From assembly GCF_001649575.2 (NCBI RefSeq), contig NC_051439.1, positions 8,906,859 to 8,970,858 on the forward strand: a stretch of DNA of 64,000 bases, written 5' to 3'. This DNA comes from Kryptolebias marmoratus (Eukaryota; Chordata; Actinopteri; Cyprinodontiformes; Rivulidae). The position numbers and the translations under genes were made by a program. The notes below the pieces were generated by a model, which was not told where the DNA came from, made no database searches, and saw only the letters and a list, made by a program, of their open reading frames with translations. Positions 12,191 through 24,129 of the stretch are shown here, piece by piece; the stretch's first letter is position 1; every line of letters begins with the position of its first letter.

Positions 12191-12849
12191 GAGTGCAGTT
12201 TTAAAATGTGCACAGCTTTTCTTACTCAAGACATGACAAATCTGAGGGCACAGATTAAAAAGGATTCCAACAAAACTATTCTGACAATAGTTAAGCCCTG
12301 TACAAAGTGATTTAGAGCACTGAAACATTAATCTCTAATTGTTCCACGGCTGGTATGTTCTAAGGCACAAACAGGAACCCTCACAATAACGCAGAAACAT
12401 GAGCAGATTTTCTGTTATTACTGTTGAACTTCACTTCATAATTTTGCTCATGTCTGGGTGGAAGCAGCTCTTATTTCTTTTCTAACATAGTAGAACTGAG
12501 AAGTAAGATTGCATGCCAGTGTAATTATAATTTCTTTTAATCCTCTAAATTTAGACCTCAGTGGCAGCATGTTTCTGAAAAAGAAAGTTTATTTTTGGTG
12601 AGCGTTTCATACTCACAGGGACTTTTCTACACTCTCATATCACATTTATGCACAGTTTTCACGTGCATGCTAGAGTTTTTACTGTTTTAGTTTAGATTGG
12701 TTTTAGCATTTATAATGGAAAATACACATTTTTTTTGTAAAATCTTCAGTTTGATCACGTATAAGTAACAAATGTAGGACCAAAAAGGCCAAAACCAGCA
12801 TGGCATTTTCATTTTCAATTTACAGTTATAATAGTGGAGGCATTTATTT

Positions 12850-13135
12850 ATTTTACCCAGTTTCTGCAATAAACAACTTTCATCACCAAACAGGCTACTG
12901 TGGGAATAAACCACCAGCTGCTATGGAGACACTGAGCATACTTTGAGGGTCCCAGGTTCATCTTTTTGGCTTCCACCTCCACTTCTATCACACTCTTTAT
13001 CGAGTTCTTATTCTTCTTGGCAAGATGATTTCCTATGGTTAATTGGGTAATAGGCGTCAGGAGGGGTTTGTCTTTTATAGACTGCTTCTTATCTGAGAGG
13101 GGACTCACCAGGTGCCCAAACCACCTCAGCTGGGT
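12850..13135 (-). mobile_element. Possible RTE-type LINE remnant
   Basis: The minus strand near 13,110-13,135 reads LRWFGHLV, the motif close to the C-terminus of many non-LTR reverse transcriptases. The following frame (12848-13108) is open but otherwise unrecognised. Confidence 0.35.
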
Positions 13136-13139
13136 TTTA

Positions 13140-14490
13140 CAACTTGAATGCCCACGGTGACTTTTATCTGAGCACTTCCCTAACCATCCCGGAAAGTAAC
13201 ATTATACTCAAGTCCTGGGTATAGAACAAGCGAGATGCTATTAAAACTGCATCCTGATTGTTTACACTGGCACTACAGTCATGCTGCACTCACTGTAGTC
13301 CTCCTCGTAAACAGTAGGTATTGCTACCACAAAAATAATACATATTCAATACTTCTATCTTCTGGATTGAACAATAGAGGTGCCAGCAGAAACAGACTCT
13401 GCCATGCTGCTCTTCCTGCTTTACATGTGACTCATTCATAAAACATAAACATCATTGTTATTAGTGTTACAAAGAAACTAAAATCAGTGTCACTGAAAGC
13501 AACAAAGTGACAGTTTGAAGAACAGGAAAATTCCCTTTTTTCAAGTCAGACCAGTATCTTTTTATGATTTCAACTTTGTCGACCTTTCAAGACATATTTG
13601 ATTCAAGTCCTCGCCCTTTTGTCTTTGAAATGTGCAACACTGATGACCGATTTAAAAGATACATGACAAAGTTTTTTTTTAATTATCCAAAGAAAGAAAT
13701 ACTTTTCAAAATAATTCACCTTGCTACATAGAAAAATGTAGCCGTTGCAGACAGAATGGTGGATTTTCTGAAATAATGGTGGAATTCAATAATTAAACAA
13801 GAGAATAGTCCTATGATTTATTACAAAATTGCTATAGCAATGAACACAAGTTCAAACATATCTTTAAAAGTCTGATGAGGTTGTGACAACCCCATGCACC
13901 AAATAGTATATATATTAGTATATATCTGCACGGCCCATAATCTGTGCAGAGCTGAATCAATCAGCTTCAGTGTGGTAGTGTGGCAGAGAGTATTCAGAAC
14001 ACATATTCTTGCAAAATCACATGACAATGTGCATTACTAGTATCAAGGTTTGACCAAAATAACTACAACTTTTTCAACGTACGTTATTAAACACTGGTCG
14101 CTGCTGGCAAAGTGAACGAAAAAAAAAGTTTTATATTTCATTTACTTTGAAAATGTCAGATTTCTAGATCTAGAAATCATCTTGACACTTGTAGCGCACT
14201 TAGTTGATTCCAATTTTGCTGTTGTCGTGTGCCTTTCTGCCTTTTGCTCAGACCAAATGGTTGGGTGAATCAGACGACTGCTTACAGGCGCACTTGTTTA
14301 CCTCCAACCCCCATCTCCACCTTCATCTCAAGTCATGGATGCTGCCAGAATAAATTGCATATTGAGGTCTTGTTTCTGATCTGTCAAACTGACCCTACTA
14401 TAAAACTTCCTGAAAAGCCAAAGTCCCAAAACTTAGAGATTCCTCGACAGAGTGTAATTCTCAAAGTAAAACTAAACTTTCCAACAGCAA
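13140..14490. other. Intronic or intergenic sequence, nothing recognised
   Basis: No supported gene. It includes a short perfect palindrome (TTTCTAGATCTAGAAA, 14160-14175). Confidence 0.5.
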
Positions 14491-14494
14491 CAGT

Positions 14495-14740
14495 ACATAT
14501 GTGTCAGGATGAGGGATGACGGAGATGAACCCAGAATGCAGACTCCTCTTGAAGAAACTAATTTATTTAACTAAAGAAAGTAAAACAAAACAATAGGCTG
14601 ACTTGGCAGCACAGAAAACAAAAAAACAAAATCCAAACTCGAGCACGAACTGACCAGACAGAAACCAGGAACAGAGCAGGAACAGAACACAATGAATCAG
14701 CGATTCAAACATTGTTTGTGTCAAAACAAGCATACAGGGT
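14495..14740. repeat. Dispersed repeat of unclear class
   Basis: The phrases AACCCAGAATGCAGACTCC, TAATTTATTTAACTAAAG and GACCAGACAGAAACCAGG recur in many fish genomes as a dispersed repeat. Assigned from memory of this pattern only. Confidence 0.35.
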
Positions 14741-15029
14741 TGATATATTGTCACTTGACTAATAATCTCTTTATGTCAGCATAAAGTAAAAGACTGTGGA
14801 AATTGTGGTTTCTTCCAAAGTTAGACTGTTGTTTTGTTTTTGCTAAAATCCACAATACATAGAAATAGGGAGGATTCTTATATATGATTCAGAATATGAA
14901 AAATAAACAAAAAACAAAAGGATACTTTATCTTTGTTAATCTTCTATTGTGTTCATTAAAGGCCCAAGGCCATATTTGAAACACAATACATTCACTGTGG
15001 ATTCTTTAACCATGCCTCGTCAAGAGTCT

Positions 15030-15530
15030 TGTTCAGCAGAACTGAAAAGTGAACATGTCCACTGAACGTATGTATGTATGTGTGTCTTCTGCTTTCCATT
15101 ACAAAAGGTGCAAAAAGAAGGAATGTCCAGTTTGTCTTACCCTCTTGGAAGGAGGACGAGGAAGATGAAGGCTGCTTTTTAGAAGACCCTCTGAAATTAT
15201 GATGACTCCCCAGCTGTTGGACAGGTTTGTCTTCTGGAGGCTGTGTGGAGGACGGCGCACTGTCTGTTCGAATTGTTTGATGTTCATCATCACCGCTGTC
15301 CACACCCCAGAGAAAAACGATAAAAGAGAGGTGGAGCTACCTGATGGGAATGTTTGTTCTGTTTGTCCAGCACCTTCAAACAGTAAACAGAAAATGAGAT
15401 TCCTTGAGACAAAATGAAATTATCAAGTTTGTTTTGTGCTTATCAGATATTTAGTAAAATGTTAAGCTTTAGGTGTTTATACAGTTTTGCAATATCGCTT
15501 ACAAGAAATGGCAAATGTTTGACTTCTGCA
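15030..15530 (-). repeat. Copy 2 of the duplicated segment, exon-like frame still open
   Basis: The minus-strand frame from 15303 reads SGDDEHQTIRTDSAPSSTQ, then PPEDKPVQQ, then a polyserine run, and meets a GTAAGA donor near 15140. The composition (acidic, then Ser-rich) suggests a disordered linker of a larger multi-exon protein or a transposon protein. No other exon was found nearby. Confidence 0.5.
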
Positions 15531-15539
15531 CATATGGTT

Positions 15540-16810
15540 CAGCATTTTTCACTTCCTTGATAACAAACAGAAAACAACAGGCTTAAAACCGTCCCTTTTT
15601 TATTACGCTGGCAAACTGGAACATGTGGTTTGTTCTTCAACGCATTAACCAAATGTTATACATTTTTTGTGAAAGTAGGACATATGACTAATGCACAGCT
15701 CAGCATTACACACAGACATGCAGCCCTTGCATGAATACTAATGTACTTAAAAATGACAGGAAGTTGTTTTTTTTTATATTAACATATCAAATGGATTCCA
15801 CTCTCTTTCTTTATATCTCTCTCTAACGTGATGAGGACTTTTAAAATTCAAGCATGTCACCGAAAACCTTCAGAGAAGAAACACTGATCCACACAAATTG
15901 CCGTAATACATACAGTAACGTCAACTATGTTAGAGCGAGCCTTAAAGCACATTACCAAGGTCATGTGACGTAAGGGCTTAATCTCATTAATTTGTGTTTT
16001 AACATGCTTCTGGACAATTGGTCAAAGCCAGAGTACTTGGAGAAAAAAACAACAAACAGGTGTGGCAAGAACATTCAAAGTTGCTATGAAATGGTGAAAT
16101 TTGAACTTTAGACCTGAGATGAAGATGCAGACCTTCGTGCCACTCGCACTACACAAACCTTGCCCCATTATTGTGTGAATCACATGCCATCAAGTAATGA
16201 GCTTATTGTTATTACGCTTATATCCTGTACAGTGAACAGGTTTGGTGGTTATGCTTTAGTTGGAAGCTGTTCAAACTTGTACAAAAAGATTTTTCTGTCA
16301 CGTGCTGAGAATACAATGGGCTTCCTCAAGAAATCAACAAATTTCTCTCTCCTGTGATATTGAGCTCACATTAACATCTGACTTATTCACATTTAGCTGT
16401 TCAGCTTAGTTAAACTGATAACAACTGTCAATTGACTGACAAAATTCATGCTGTATCCAAGTTGTAATGTTCCAGAAAGGCTGCTGGGAAGCCTAAACCA
16501 CGCCTGAATACAGAGAGTGCACAGCCAAGCTTTCATAGACTTCAGTTATATTTTAAATTTTAACCATCAGAAGCTTTTGCCACTCAAAAATTTAAAAATT
16601 GCAGAATCTAACTTATATTTTTTGCACAGTGACTGTTTGCTTAAAACTTTGTTTTTAATCGGTTTCTTTTGGACTCTCTTAAGTTGGTTGACAGGTGTGT
16701 GGTTGCCATAGTGACCATAATGAGCTATTTTAACATTTCTTTTAATCTTGCTTCTTTTTACACTTACACTGTTCATAGATCAAACTGTAGGCTTTTTCCT
16801 CAGAAATCAA
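15540..16810. other. Non-coding sequence, nothing recognised
   Basis: AT-rich with no supportable gene. Confidence 0.5.
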
Positions 16811-16811
16811 G

Positions 16812-16813
<2 letters not shown>

Positions 16814-16858
<45 letters not shown>
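16814..16858. repeat. (ATT)n microsatellite
   Basis: About 15 perfect ATT/TTA units. Confidence 0.95.
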
Positions 16859-16961
16859 GAAGTCATATAAAAATCCTAAATTCTTGGTATTATTTGGAAA
16901 GAGGATTCACATCATAAGCTCTTCAAGGTTTGTCTCTCTTTTTGCACTGCATTTTTTATTA

Positions 16962-17260
16962 CCTCCGCCAAGGAGGTTAAGTTTTTAGAAGTGTTAGTTA
17001 GTTTGTTAGTGAACAGATTTTACAAAATTTTAGGAAGTGTTGGGGGTTATCACAACAATCGGCTGATTAAATTTTGGTGGGAATCTGGTCTAAGGTCAAG
17101 GTGACAGGTGACCCTGTGCTCTGATTCAACCGTGTAACGTAGGAATGTCAAACTGCACAGCTGGACACTTAATGGGTCAGGAGTGATCCTTATTGATGTC
17201 AAGGTCACAGGGTCAAAGGTTAAAGTCACAGGTGATCTCTTTGTAAAAACTGTGTTTTGG
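16962..17260 (+). repeat. Dispersed repeat starting with a palindromic CCTCCGCCAAGGAGG
   Basis: Begins ACCTCCGCCAAGGAGGTTA and continues with AAATTTTGGTGGGAATCTGG and repeated GGTCAAGGTCACAGG-like text. This is a repeat found widely in animal genomes. A second copy starts at 17488. Confidence 0.65.
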
Positions 17261-17487
17261 TTTGTTTTAAAACTTCACTTAAACTTCTAACATCACACTT
17301 TACACAAGAAGAGATTAAAGTTGCAAATGAACCGTTACTGTAGCGACTGGACTGTGACGTGGTTGTGGTTAAAAATTCATCCAATAAAAGATTAATTCAG
17401 TTCTGTCTAGTTAACAATCTACTAACCCTGAAGCTACATAACAACCAGCCATTTGAGCTGTTTTTGATTAACCAAGACTTTGGTTAT

Positions 17488-17830
17488 TTTTACTTCCGCC
17501 AAGGAAGTTATGTTTTTATGGTTTCATTTAGTTTATCTTAGCTCATATTTTAGATATCGTTGTGTGTTATCTGTATTTTTGTGTTTTCATGTTGTAAAGC
17601 ACTTTGAATCGCCTTGTTGCTGAAAAGTGCTTTATAAATAAATTTGACTTGACTTGACTTTTAGTAGCATTGGTTTGCTTGTCTGTCTGTTAGCAAGATT
17701 TCTTACAAACTAATGAACAGAATTTGATGAAATATTGAGAAAAATTTGGGGTTGTTACAAAAAAAATGTGTTTAAATATAGGTGGGGATCCAATCATAGG
17801 AAGGTTTATTGCCCTAGGTCTTTGGATCTA
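17488..17830 (+). repeat. Second copy of the CCTCCGCC repeat, split by an insertion
   Basis: The start (CTTCCGCCAAGGAAGTTATG) is at 17492-17512 and the continuation (GTCTGTCTGTTAGCAAGAT, ACAGAATTTGATGAAA) resumes at about 17685. About 150 bases of a different element lie between. Confidence 0.6.
17522..17664 (+). mobile_element. Short LINE/SINE 3' tail inserted in another repeat
   Basis: Ends with AAGCACTTTGAATCGCCTTG, GTGCTTTATAAATAAA and a TTGAC tandem tail, the typical 3' end of fish non-LTR elements. The same tail occurs at 29690-29768. Confidence 0.7.
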
Positions 17831-18889
17831 GTTGCATATTGAATTGTGAAGCTTTTTGTTTATATTATGCTTTTTACTTGTACTTAATTAGACTTTTACA
17901 CATGTAACTTTACTTGCACTTGGGTAAAAGTTCAACAGAGTGACAGAATTTTTGCTTCAGTACATTTTTTTTGCGTTTCCTATTTAGTCTGGTACAGCAA
18001 ATCAAGTTGGTTAAAATGTGGTTTGCAGTTAGTTCCTGTTGTTTCTCGTGAAACCAGGGGTTCACAGACTTCAAATTTAAAGGCTCAAAGGTTTAAATTT
18101 ATTTAATTAATTTGCTTACAACTTCTAACCTAAAGACACAAATCTGTTTGTTAATAAATAAATGATCAGGCTTCTTCAGATCACAGTAGAGCCAAATACA
18201 TTTGGCATATGTGTATCGAAGCACAGAGGAATAGAAAATGCCCATAGCAGATATGAAGAAGGGCAAAATTATATGATAGCTCATTTGTCATAACTTAAGA
18301 AACAACTCATCCAGAATATGAGTCAGGCAGACGCCATGTTAAACTAAACCTCCCATTTTCCTTATCCTGAATTGATGTATTATTACTAGCATTGGCACAA
18401 ACTGTGAGAAATGACACTTATCTGCCAATATTTTCAGCTTTTTTATGAATGAGGCTGGTTGTGGGATTAGTAAATTATAAATCAAGGATCCGCTTTTCTA
18501 CGTGATCCTTACCAGTGTTTTCTTGACTGTGCTCTGTGTATTCGTGCATTCACCACTCACATCAGGCGGTGACTCACACTGCATAAAGACACTTAGATTC
18601 TTAAGTTCACCTTCCAGGCAGGTGCTTCAACGAATCGGACTCTACCAACCCAAGGGTCGCTTCAAATAGGTGTAATTAGTCAAATAATATACAGAGCAGG
18701 ACATGATTTATTAGCAGAAAATATATACAAAAAAAAAACTGTTCACAAAATAGGGGGGGGGGGTGAGCTGAAAGGAGAGTGAAATAAATAAATAAAAAAC
18801 AAATAAGAGCATGTGCACAGGAGTCTGTGGAGTGAATTTGTGTAACTGTATGAAAGAGGATTTGAAAGGCTGAGGGGTGTGAGCGTGTC

Positions 18890-19310
18890 TAGGTTCGTTT
18901 GTCTGAAGCCTTAGCAAAATATCTCATGAGCCAATGGATACATTTCAGCAAAACTCCCAGAAAGTAATCATTGGATGCACATCTACAACAGATTAACTTG
19001 TGGAGTCATGCCAACTCCAGATGGCCGTCACAGCTAATCGACATTAACCCTCACAAGAATGGTTGAAACTCAGTCAGTTTTACAGATACTGGGGTAAAAT
19101 TTGGTGTGGTCGCAGCTGAGAGTCACCCTCCGCACATACTCTGAGGGGTAACGTCTCGTGAGAGCTCACTGTATGAGACTGTGCAAAACGTCATTTTTAC
19201 CAAACTGCTTTAACTCCCTCCCTTTTCGGCATAAAGCAATTTTAGATCAAAAGTCTGGCATAAAACGTGGTGAGGGATATACATTCCTTCAAGGAATGTT
19301 GGACCTTTGT
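18890..19310 (+). repeat. Dispersed repeat family A, copy 1
   Basis: Contains GCAAAATATCTCATGAGCCA, AGAAAGTAATCATTGGATG, CATCTACAACAGATTAA, GATGGCCGTCACAGCTAAT and AAATTTGGTGTGG in that order. The same series recurs at 21085, 23330 (inverted) and 55510 (inverted). Confidence 0.75.
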
Positions 19311-20340
19311 TTTTTTTTTTCTTTAAATTAATTTAAAATAATATTTCATTAAAGCTACCTATACATGAACATTTGATTGCAGATACTGGGAAATGAAAAA
19401 ATGTATGTTGTAAAAACTAAAGGGGATGGATTCTAATATTAGGTCTGTTAAATGTTTATTCTTTTTATATTATTGCTGTTCTGACCTCCTCTCATGATAG
19501 TATCAAGAAACATTCATGTTTTACTCAGATAAGCCACTTAGATCCAGGAAGTATCTGAAGAGGTGCTCTCTGTTTACTGGCCCCATAAATGATTTGCTGT
19601 CTTTTGTAATGACTGCATCATGACGAGACCTACTTTCAGTTGAGATGATGAGAAAAGTCCACCTGTGCATTTACTGCAGAGGGAATTGCTGCCGTCTCCC
19701 TGCTGTTTCACTTGACATAGTGTACATCGTCAACCACTGGAAATTTGCTGCGTTTCTTCTGGCGCTAATCTTTACCTTTCTTTGGACTTGCACCAGACAA
19801 AGGGTTCTGCATCATCTTCTTTTGCTGAGAGAAACTGCTACTGCTGCTATTAATTTAAATCAATCATTGATGGTCATGCTTCGTTTTGGTCCTGTGTTTT
19901 TTTTTTGTTTTGTTTGTTTTTAAAATGACTTAATTCTCTGATTGTCTCCTAATGCAACAGACAATGAAATGGCGCACAAGCATCTTCTGTTCATGTCTGA
20001 TAAAAACAAAAAAACCTAGCTATACCACAACCACAACAAAATGACCCCATTTTATGCATTCGTAGCTGTGAACATCAGCATGCACACTCACTGTCTTGCA
20101 CCTGTTGTTGCAGGTCCAATATGGCAAATGTTGTAACGTTTCAGTTGTTGACTCACAAATTAAAAGCTGCAGAGACTCGTGATTCTAACTACTGCTGATT
20201 AAAGTGTATCAACAATACTAACAAAAAAATTACCAAAGAATCTTATCAAATATTATTTTACTGTTATCCATACGATTACTGTGTTTAATTATTATTATTA
20301 TTATTATTTTGGCAGTTAAGGATAAATATGCCATTAATAA
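19310..20340. other. Non-coding sequence, nothing recognised
   Basis: Low-complexity T and A runs plus a short ATT repeat (20289-20308). The plus-strand frame at 19645-19923 is not supported by any family signature. Confidence 0.5.
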
Positions 20341-20344
20341 CATT

Positions 20345-20670
20345 TTTTTAGGTTCATTTAAATCCTGTCAACTTCAAGACCCCACATTTGGTGTTTGATG
20401 ACCCACAATAGAGTCCAGACCCTAACTTTGGGAACCACTGCAGTAGAGAGTCACTGGTGCCACTGGCACATCTCCACTCCAGTTTCCATGGGGGCACTTA
20501 AATGTTCTTTATTGCACATTTGTTTCGAGCATTTTCTATTTAGAGCCAAAATCATTTTTTGTTTGAACCACTGATAATTTAGCTTGCTATTTAACTTGAA
20601 AATAGGTAATACCAAGATTTCTTCTGAGTACCACCAAATGTGCTTGTACCACAGTTTGAGAAGCCTGGTT
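20345..20670 (+). mobile_element. Two non-autonomous hAT-like element ends
   Basis: TTTGGGAACCACTGCAG (about 20428-20444) and CAGTTTGAGAAGCCTGG (about 20653-20669) are typical inverted-terminal ends of vertebrate hAT elements, both in the same orientation. Flanking text resembles hAT internal ends. Confidence 0.5.
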
Positions 20671-21084
20671 TTAGACCATTGAATTCCCTTCTTTTAAGGT
20701 ATAATGCTGGTTTGTGTTTGGTTTTGCAGATATGAATCCCTTTTCCTGAAGCCAATTATTTACAATTTGTTCACAAACTATATTATTAACTTCTCTCTTT
20801 AAATTCTGTTTCTGTTTATTTTTATTCTTGATTTGTTGTGTGTTCAGGTTTCAGATCTGATACTTTAATGTCTAATGCAATTCCTTATTTTTTTTTTCAA
20901 ATCATCCCATTCTGATGGTACTTCATAAAAATTTCAGAATCAGCAGACTGGAAAAAAACAAACATCTTTTGCCACACTCTGAATTTTCTTCTTGAATGTT
21001 TTTTAAATAATTATTAATTATTGCCCATTGCCATGAAAAGCAGATTATTGCACATTTGCCTCTGTGTGTGTGCACGCATGTATT

Positions 21085-21345
21085 TGCTTGTCTGTCTGTT
21101 GCCAAAATATCTCATGAACCACAGGCCATATTTTAATGAAACTTTCAGAAAGTAATCATTGAATGTACATCTACAACTGAATAACCTTCAGAGTCAACTC
21201 TGTTCAAGATGGCCACCACAGCTAATCAACCTCAGCCAACACAGAAATGACTATAACTCAGCTACTTTTACAGATTTTGAGTAAAGGTTTGGTGTGGTGG
21301 TAGCTGAAGCTGATCCCAGTTGCATGCTATGAGCACTAACAGACC
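21085..21345 (+). repeat. Dispersed repeat family A, copy 2
   Basis: Shares GCCAAAATATCTCATGAACC, AGAAAGTAATCATTGAATG, AAGATGGCCACCACAGCTAA and GTTTGGTGTGGTGG with copy 1. Confidence 0.75.
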
Positions 21346-21349
21346 GCAT

Positions 21350-22100
21350 TTGAAACTTCTTTAGAACCGTGGCGTGAAAACCAACGTTTGGGGTGTTTTT
21401 TTTTATTCGTTTTTCAAATGAGACCTCAAAAGAGACTGAATGATTCCAAATGACTACATCCATGCGATTTGGATACATGACAAAACTGCCATTAACTAAA
21501 ACATTCATATGTCACTTTTTGAGTAAGGTTTCACAAATCCAGGGTGAAAGTTTGGGTCACCTCCGTTTCATTTGGACAAAGCGAGGCGGCTGAGTGCACA
21601 TCCTCTAACAATTCATAGGCCTGTGTTTTATTCTGCAGGGGATGGGAAGTGTCGTCCAGTCAAACTGGGAGAGACTCGAGCAGCCATTCAGACTTTAAAT
21701 AACATGGCTTTTGGTAAATACACTTTGATGTATTTGGGACATGAGAACGGCGTGGGTGAGTAGTCCGCAGAGGGGCTACGTTTGAGATGGCTGCTGGGGG
21801 GGTGTGGGGGTGGAAATAAGAGAACCAAGAGAAACGCAACCACTGATTCTGTTTCTTTCAGTTTCAAGGATGCACCAAACCAGACATATGATTTTAGGAA
21901 CACGTATGGTCAAAGGGATGCGTTCCACGTCTAGGAATAAAGAAATTCATGTAAAAAATGTGAGAACAAGCAGCACAGATTTAGAGGGCTCTGATTGTGC
22001 AGCCTCCATCCCAGGTGGCAATTAATTTCCAGCCTCCGAGCACTGAAGGTCATTTTAGAACCGCTGCTTTCGTGGAGATACTCTTCTTTTTTTTTTTTAA
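21350..22100. other. Non-coding sequence, nothing recognised
   Basis: Short frames only. A fragment at 21572-21763 is open but not attributable. Confidence 0.45.
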
Positions 22101-22900
22101 ATGGTTGTCTTCAGACACTGTGGTGAAGTTGACGAATAATGGAAAATCACCGAAACGAGCTGTGCGCGCGGACAGAGCCCATACACATCCTTAATTGGAC
22201 CCAAAAACGGAGAGAAATATGATTAAAAAGGGAGGCGAAACGAGGCTGTAAAATGAGCCGAGCTGCTTGGGAACAGGAGTCACATTCATGGATGAAAATA
22301 AACTGAAAATGAGGGCGCAAACCCCAAATAACTGATTGAATAGCAGTCTTTTTTTTCCCTCCCCATCAGTGGAAATTAATTGGTTGTTTTCCCCGTTAGA
22401 ATCGTGGATGCATTTTAACTCACCATCTCAACAGAGCTCTCCTCTCATTTCCCCTCAGATCTCCTTTTTTCAAAGACACCTTAAAACGCCGCACGCAGGG
22501 CACGCGCTCAGAATAATAAATAGGAAATAAAATGCATGTATATATAAAAGCCAGTCCGTTTTGCAGCATTCCTTGTCCGTCGTCTTGATCTTGAAAATGA
22601 TGATTATCTCTGGAGCTGTGTGCGCCGCATCCTCCTCCCACCCACCCACCAACCCTCCTCCTCCTCCTCCTCCTCCTTCTTCTCCCCAAACCGACTACAA
22701 ATGATGTCTGCGAATGAAAGAAGGAGAAGAAATGTAATAAGCAGAAATCAAATGGGCGGCTACCTCGTTAGCCTGCGCGTTAAATGCCCAGCTCGGTGTC
22801 GGCCATGTATGCTCAGGGATGCGGGATAATTCCCCTGCTGCCTTGCCCATGCGCCATACCTTGCCCTGTTTACCGTTCATCATGCAGCTGCAGGCTGCTG
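22100..22900 (-). promoter_or_regulatory. CpG-rich stretch, candidate fut9 promoter or 5' exon
   Basis: This is the most CpG-rich region between fut9 and manea (for example GTGCGCGCGGAC, CGCCGCACGCAGGGCACGCG, GCGCGTTAAATGCC). It holds a (CTC)n purine/pyrimidine tract at 22657-22680 and a TATATATAAAAG near 22540. fut9 needs an upstream 5' exon, and this is the best candidate in the window. Not proven. Confidence 0.35.
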
Positions 22901-22915
22901 CTGCTGATGATGATG

Positions 22916-22916
<1 letters not shown>

Positions 22917-23006
<90 letters not shown>
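22917..23006. repeat. Compound (TG)n(TC)n microsatellite
   Basis: About 20 TG units run directly into about 24 TC units, preceded by a short (CTG)n/(GAT)n stretch. Confidence 0.97.
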
Positions 23007-23010
<4 letters not shown>

Positions 23011-23329
23011 AGGACTTTATGACAGCAGACCCTCTGCTGAGTGGAGCTGAGGTTACTGTAATGGACAACATTAATCTGAGAGGATAAATAATGCGAAGGA
23101 GCCCACAGTCCATTAAACCTAAATAAACACACGCACACAAAACATTCATTATTTTCAGGGGCAATCTGGTGAGATTATGGCCCACATCCAAGATGGAGGA
23201 CATGTGAGACACTCCTTTTAAAATTAAAGGTCGAGCATTCAATGCAGGAATGCATATCACCCGCCACCTTTCACGCCAGAGTTTCAGACGAAGACCACCT
23301 TATGATGTTACGACGATTAGTCCAACCTA

Positions 23330-23610
23330 TGCACAACCTCATGCTCAAGCTCTTAGAGTGTCTGCTGAGGAGGACTCTCAGCTACTTCCACACTAAATGT
23401 TAGCTCAGTATCTGTAAAATTGGCTGAGTTATAGTCATTCTTGTGTCAGCTGAGGACAGTAAGCTGTGGTGGCCATATTGAACTGGGTTGACTCCAAAAC
23501 TTGAGTTGCAGACAAGCATTTAGTGATTAGTTTTTGAAAGTTTCACTAAAACCCATCCAGTAGTTTATGAGATTTTTGCTAACAGACGTCAGATGTGCCT
23601 TTTTCTCCAT
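23330..23610 (-). repeat. Dispersed repeat family A, copy 3 (inverted)
   Basis: The reverse complement carries the family A series, including the GTGGTGGCCAT block near 23470 and the TTTATGAGATTTTTGCTAAC end at 23562-23581. Confidence 0.7.
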
Positions 23611-24129
23611 GACTCATTTCCTGGCTGATAAGGTTCTAACTACTGATAACTGTTAGACAGGAAATCACTTCAAAGTTGAGTGGACTATCCCCTTAAGCAC
23701 TCGGTTTAGTTTAATGGTAAAACCAACACAGCGATGATTGGATGTGTACGATTAAAAAAGATCAACTATTCTGGTCAGATTGTCAACCCCCAAATCCTGA
23801 TACAGAATAAGTCCATGTGATTTTTTTTTTTTTTTTCTTGGCTACAATCACAAACAACCTGTTGTATTTTGAATATAATTAAGAAGACCAATTGTTAAAA
23901 AAGGCAAAATTTCAAGTCTGGGGCTGGGCAAGTGGAAACACTTGACACACTGAGGGCATAGTGAAAGAGTTCATTAAATAAAAATATCACACTTCCCATA
24001 TCACACTTCCCATTAATAATAGAAAAACTGAGCCCTTCTGCAATTGAACAATGAGCCATTCATACATGAAGTGCATTCTCTTTAGATGATGCTGTGTCAG
24101 ATAAATCTGCAGATATTAAACATGCTGAA

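Noticed and set aside
22695..23260. Long open frames through the microsatellite on both strands
   Set aside because: They consist of translated TG/TC dinucleotide repeats (Cys-Val, Ser-Leu, Arg-Glu, Thr-His runs) and have no other coding evidence.
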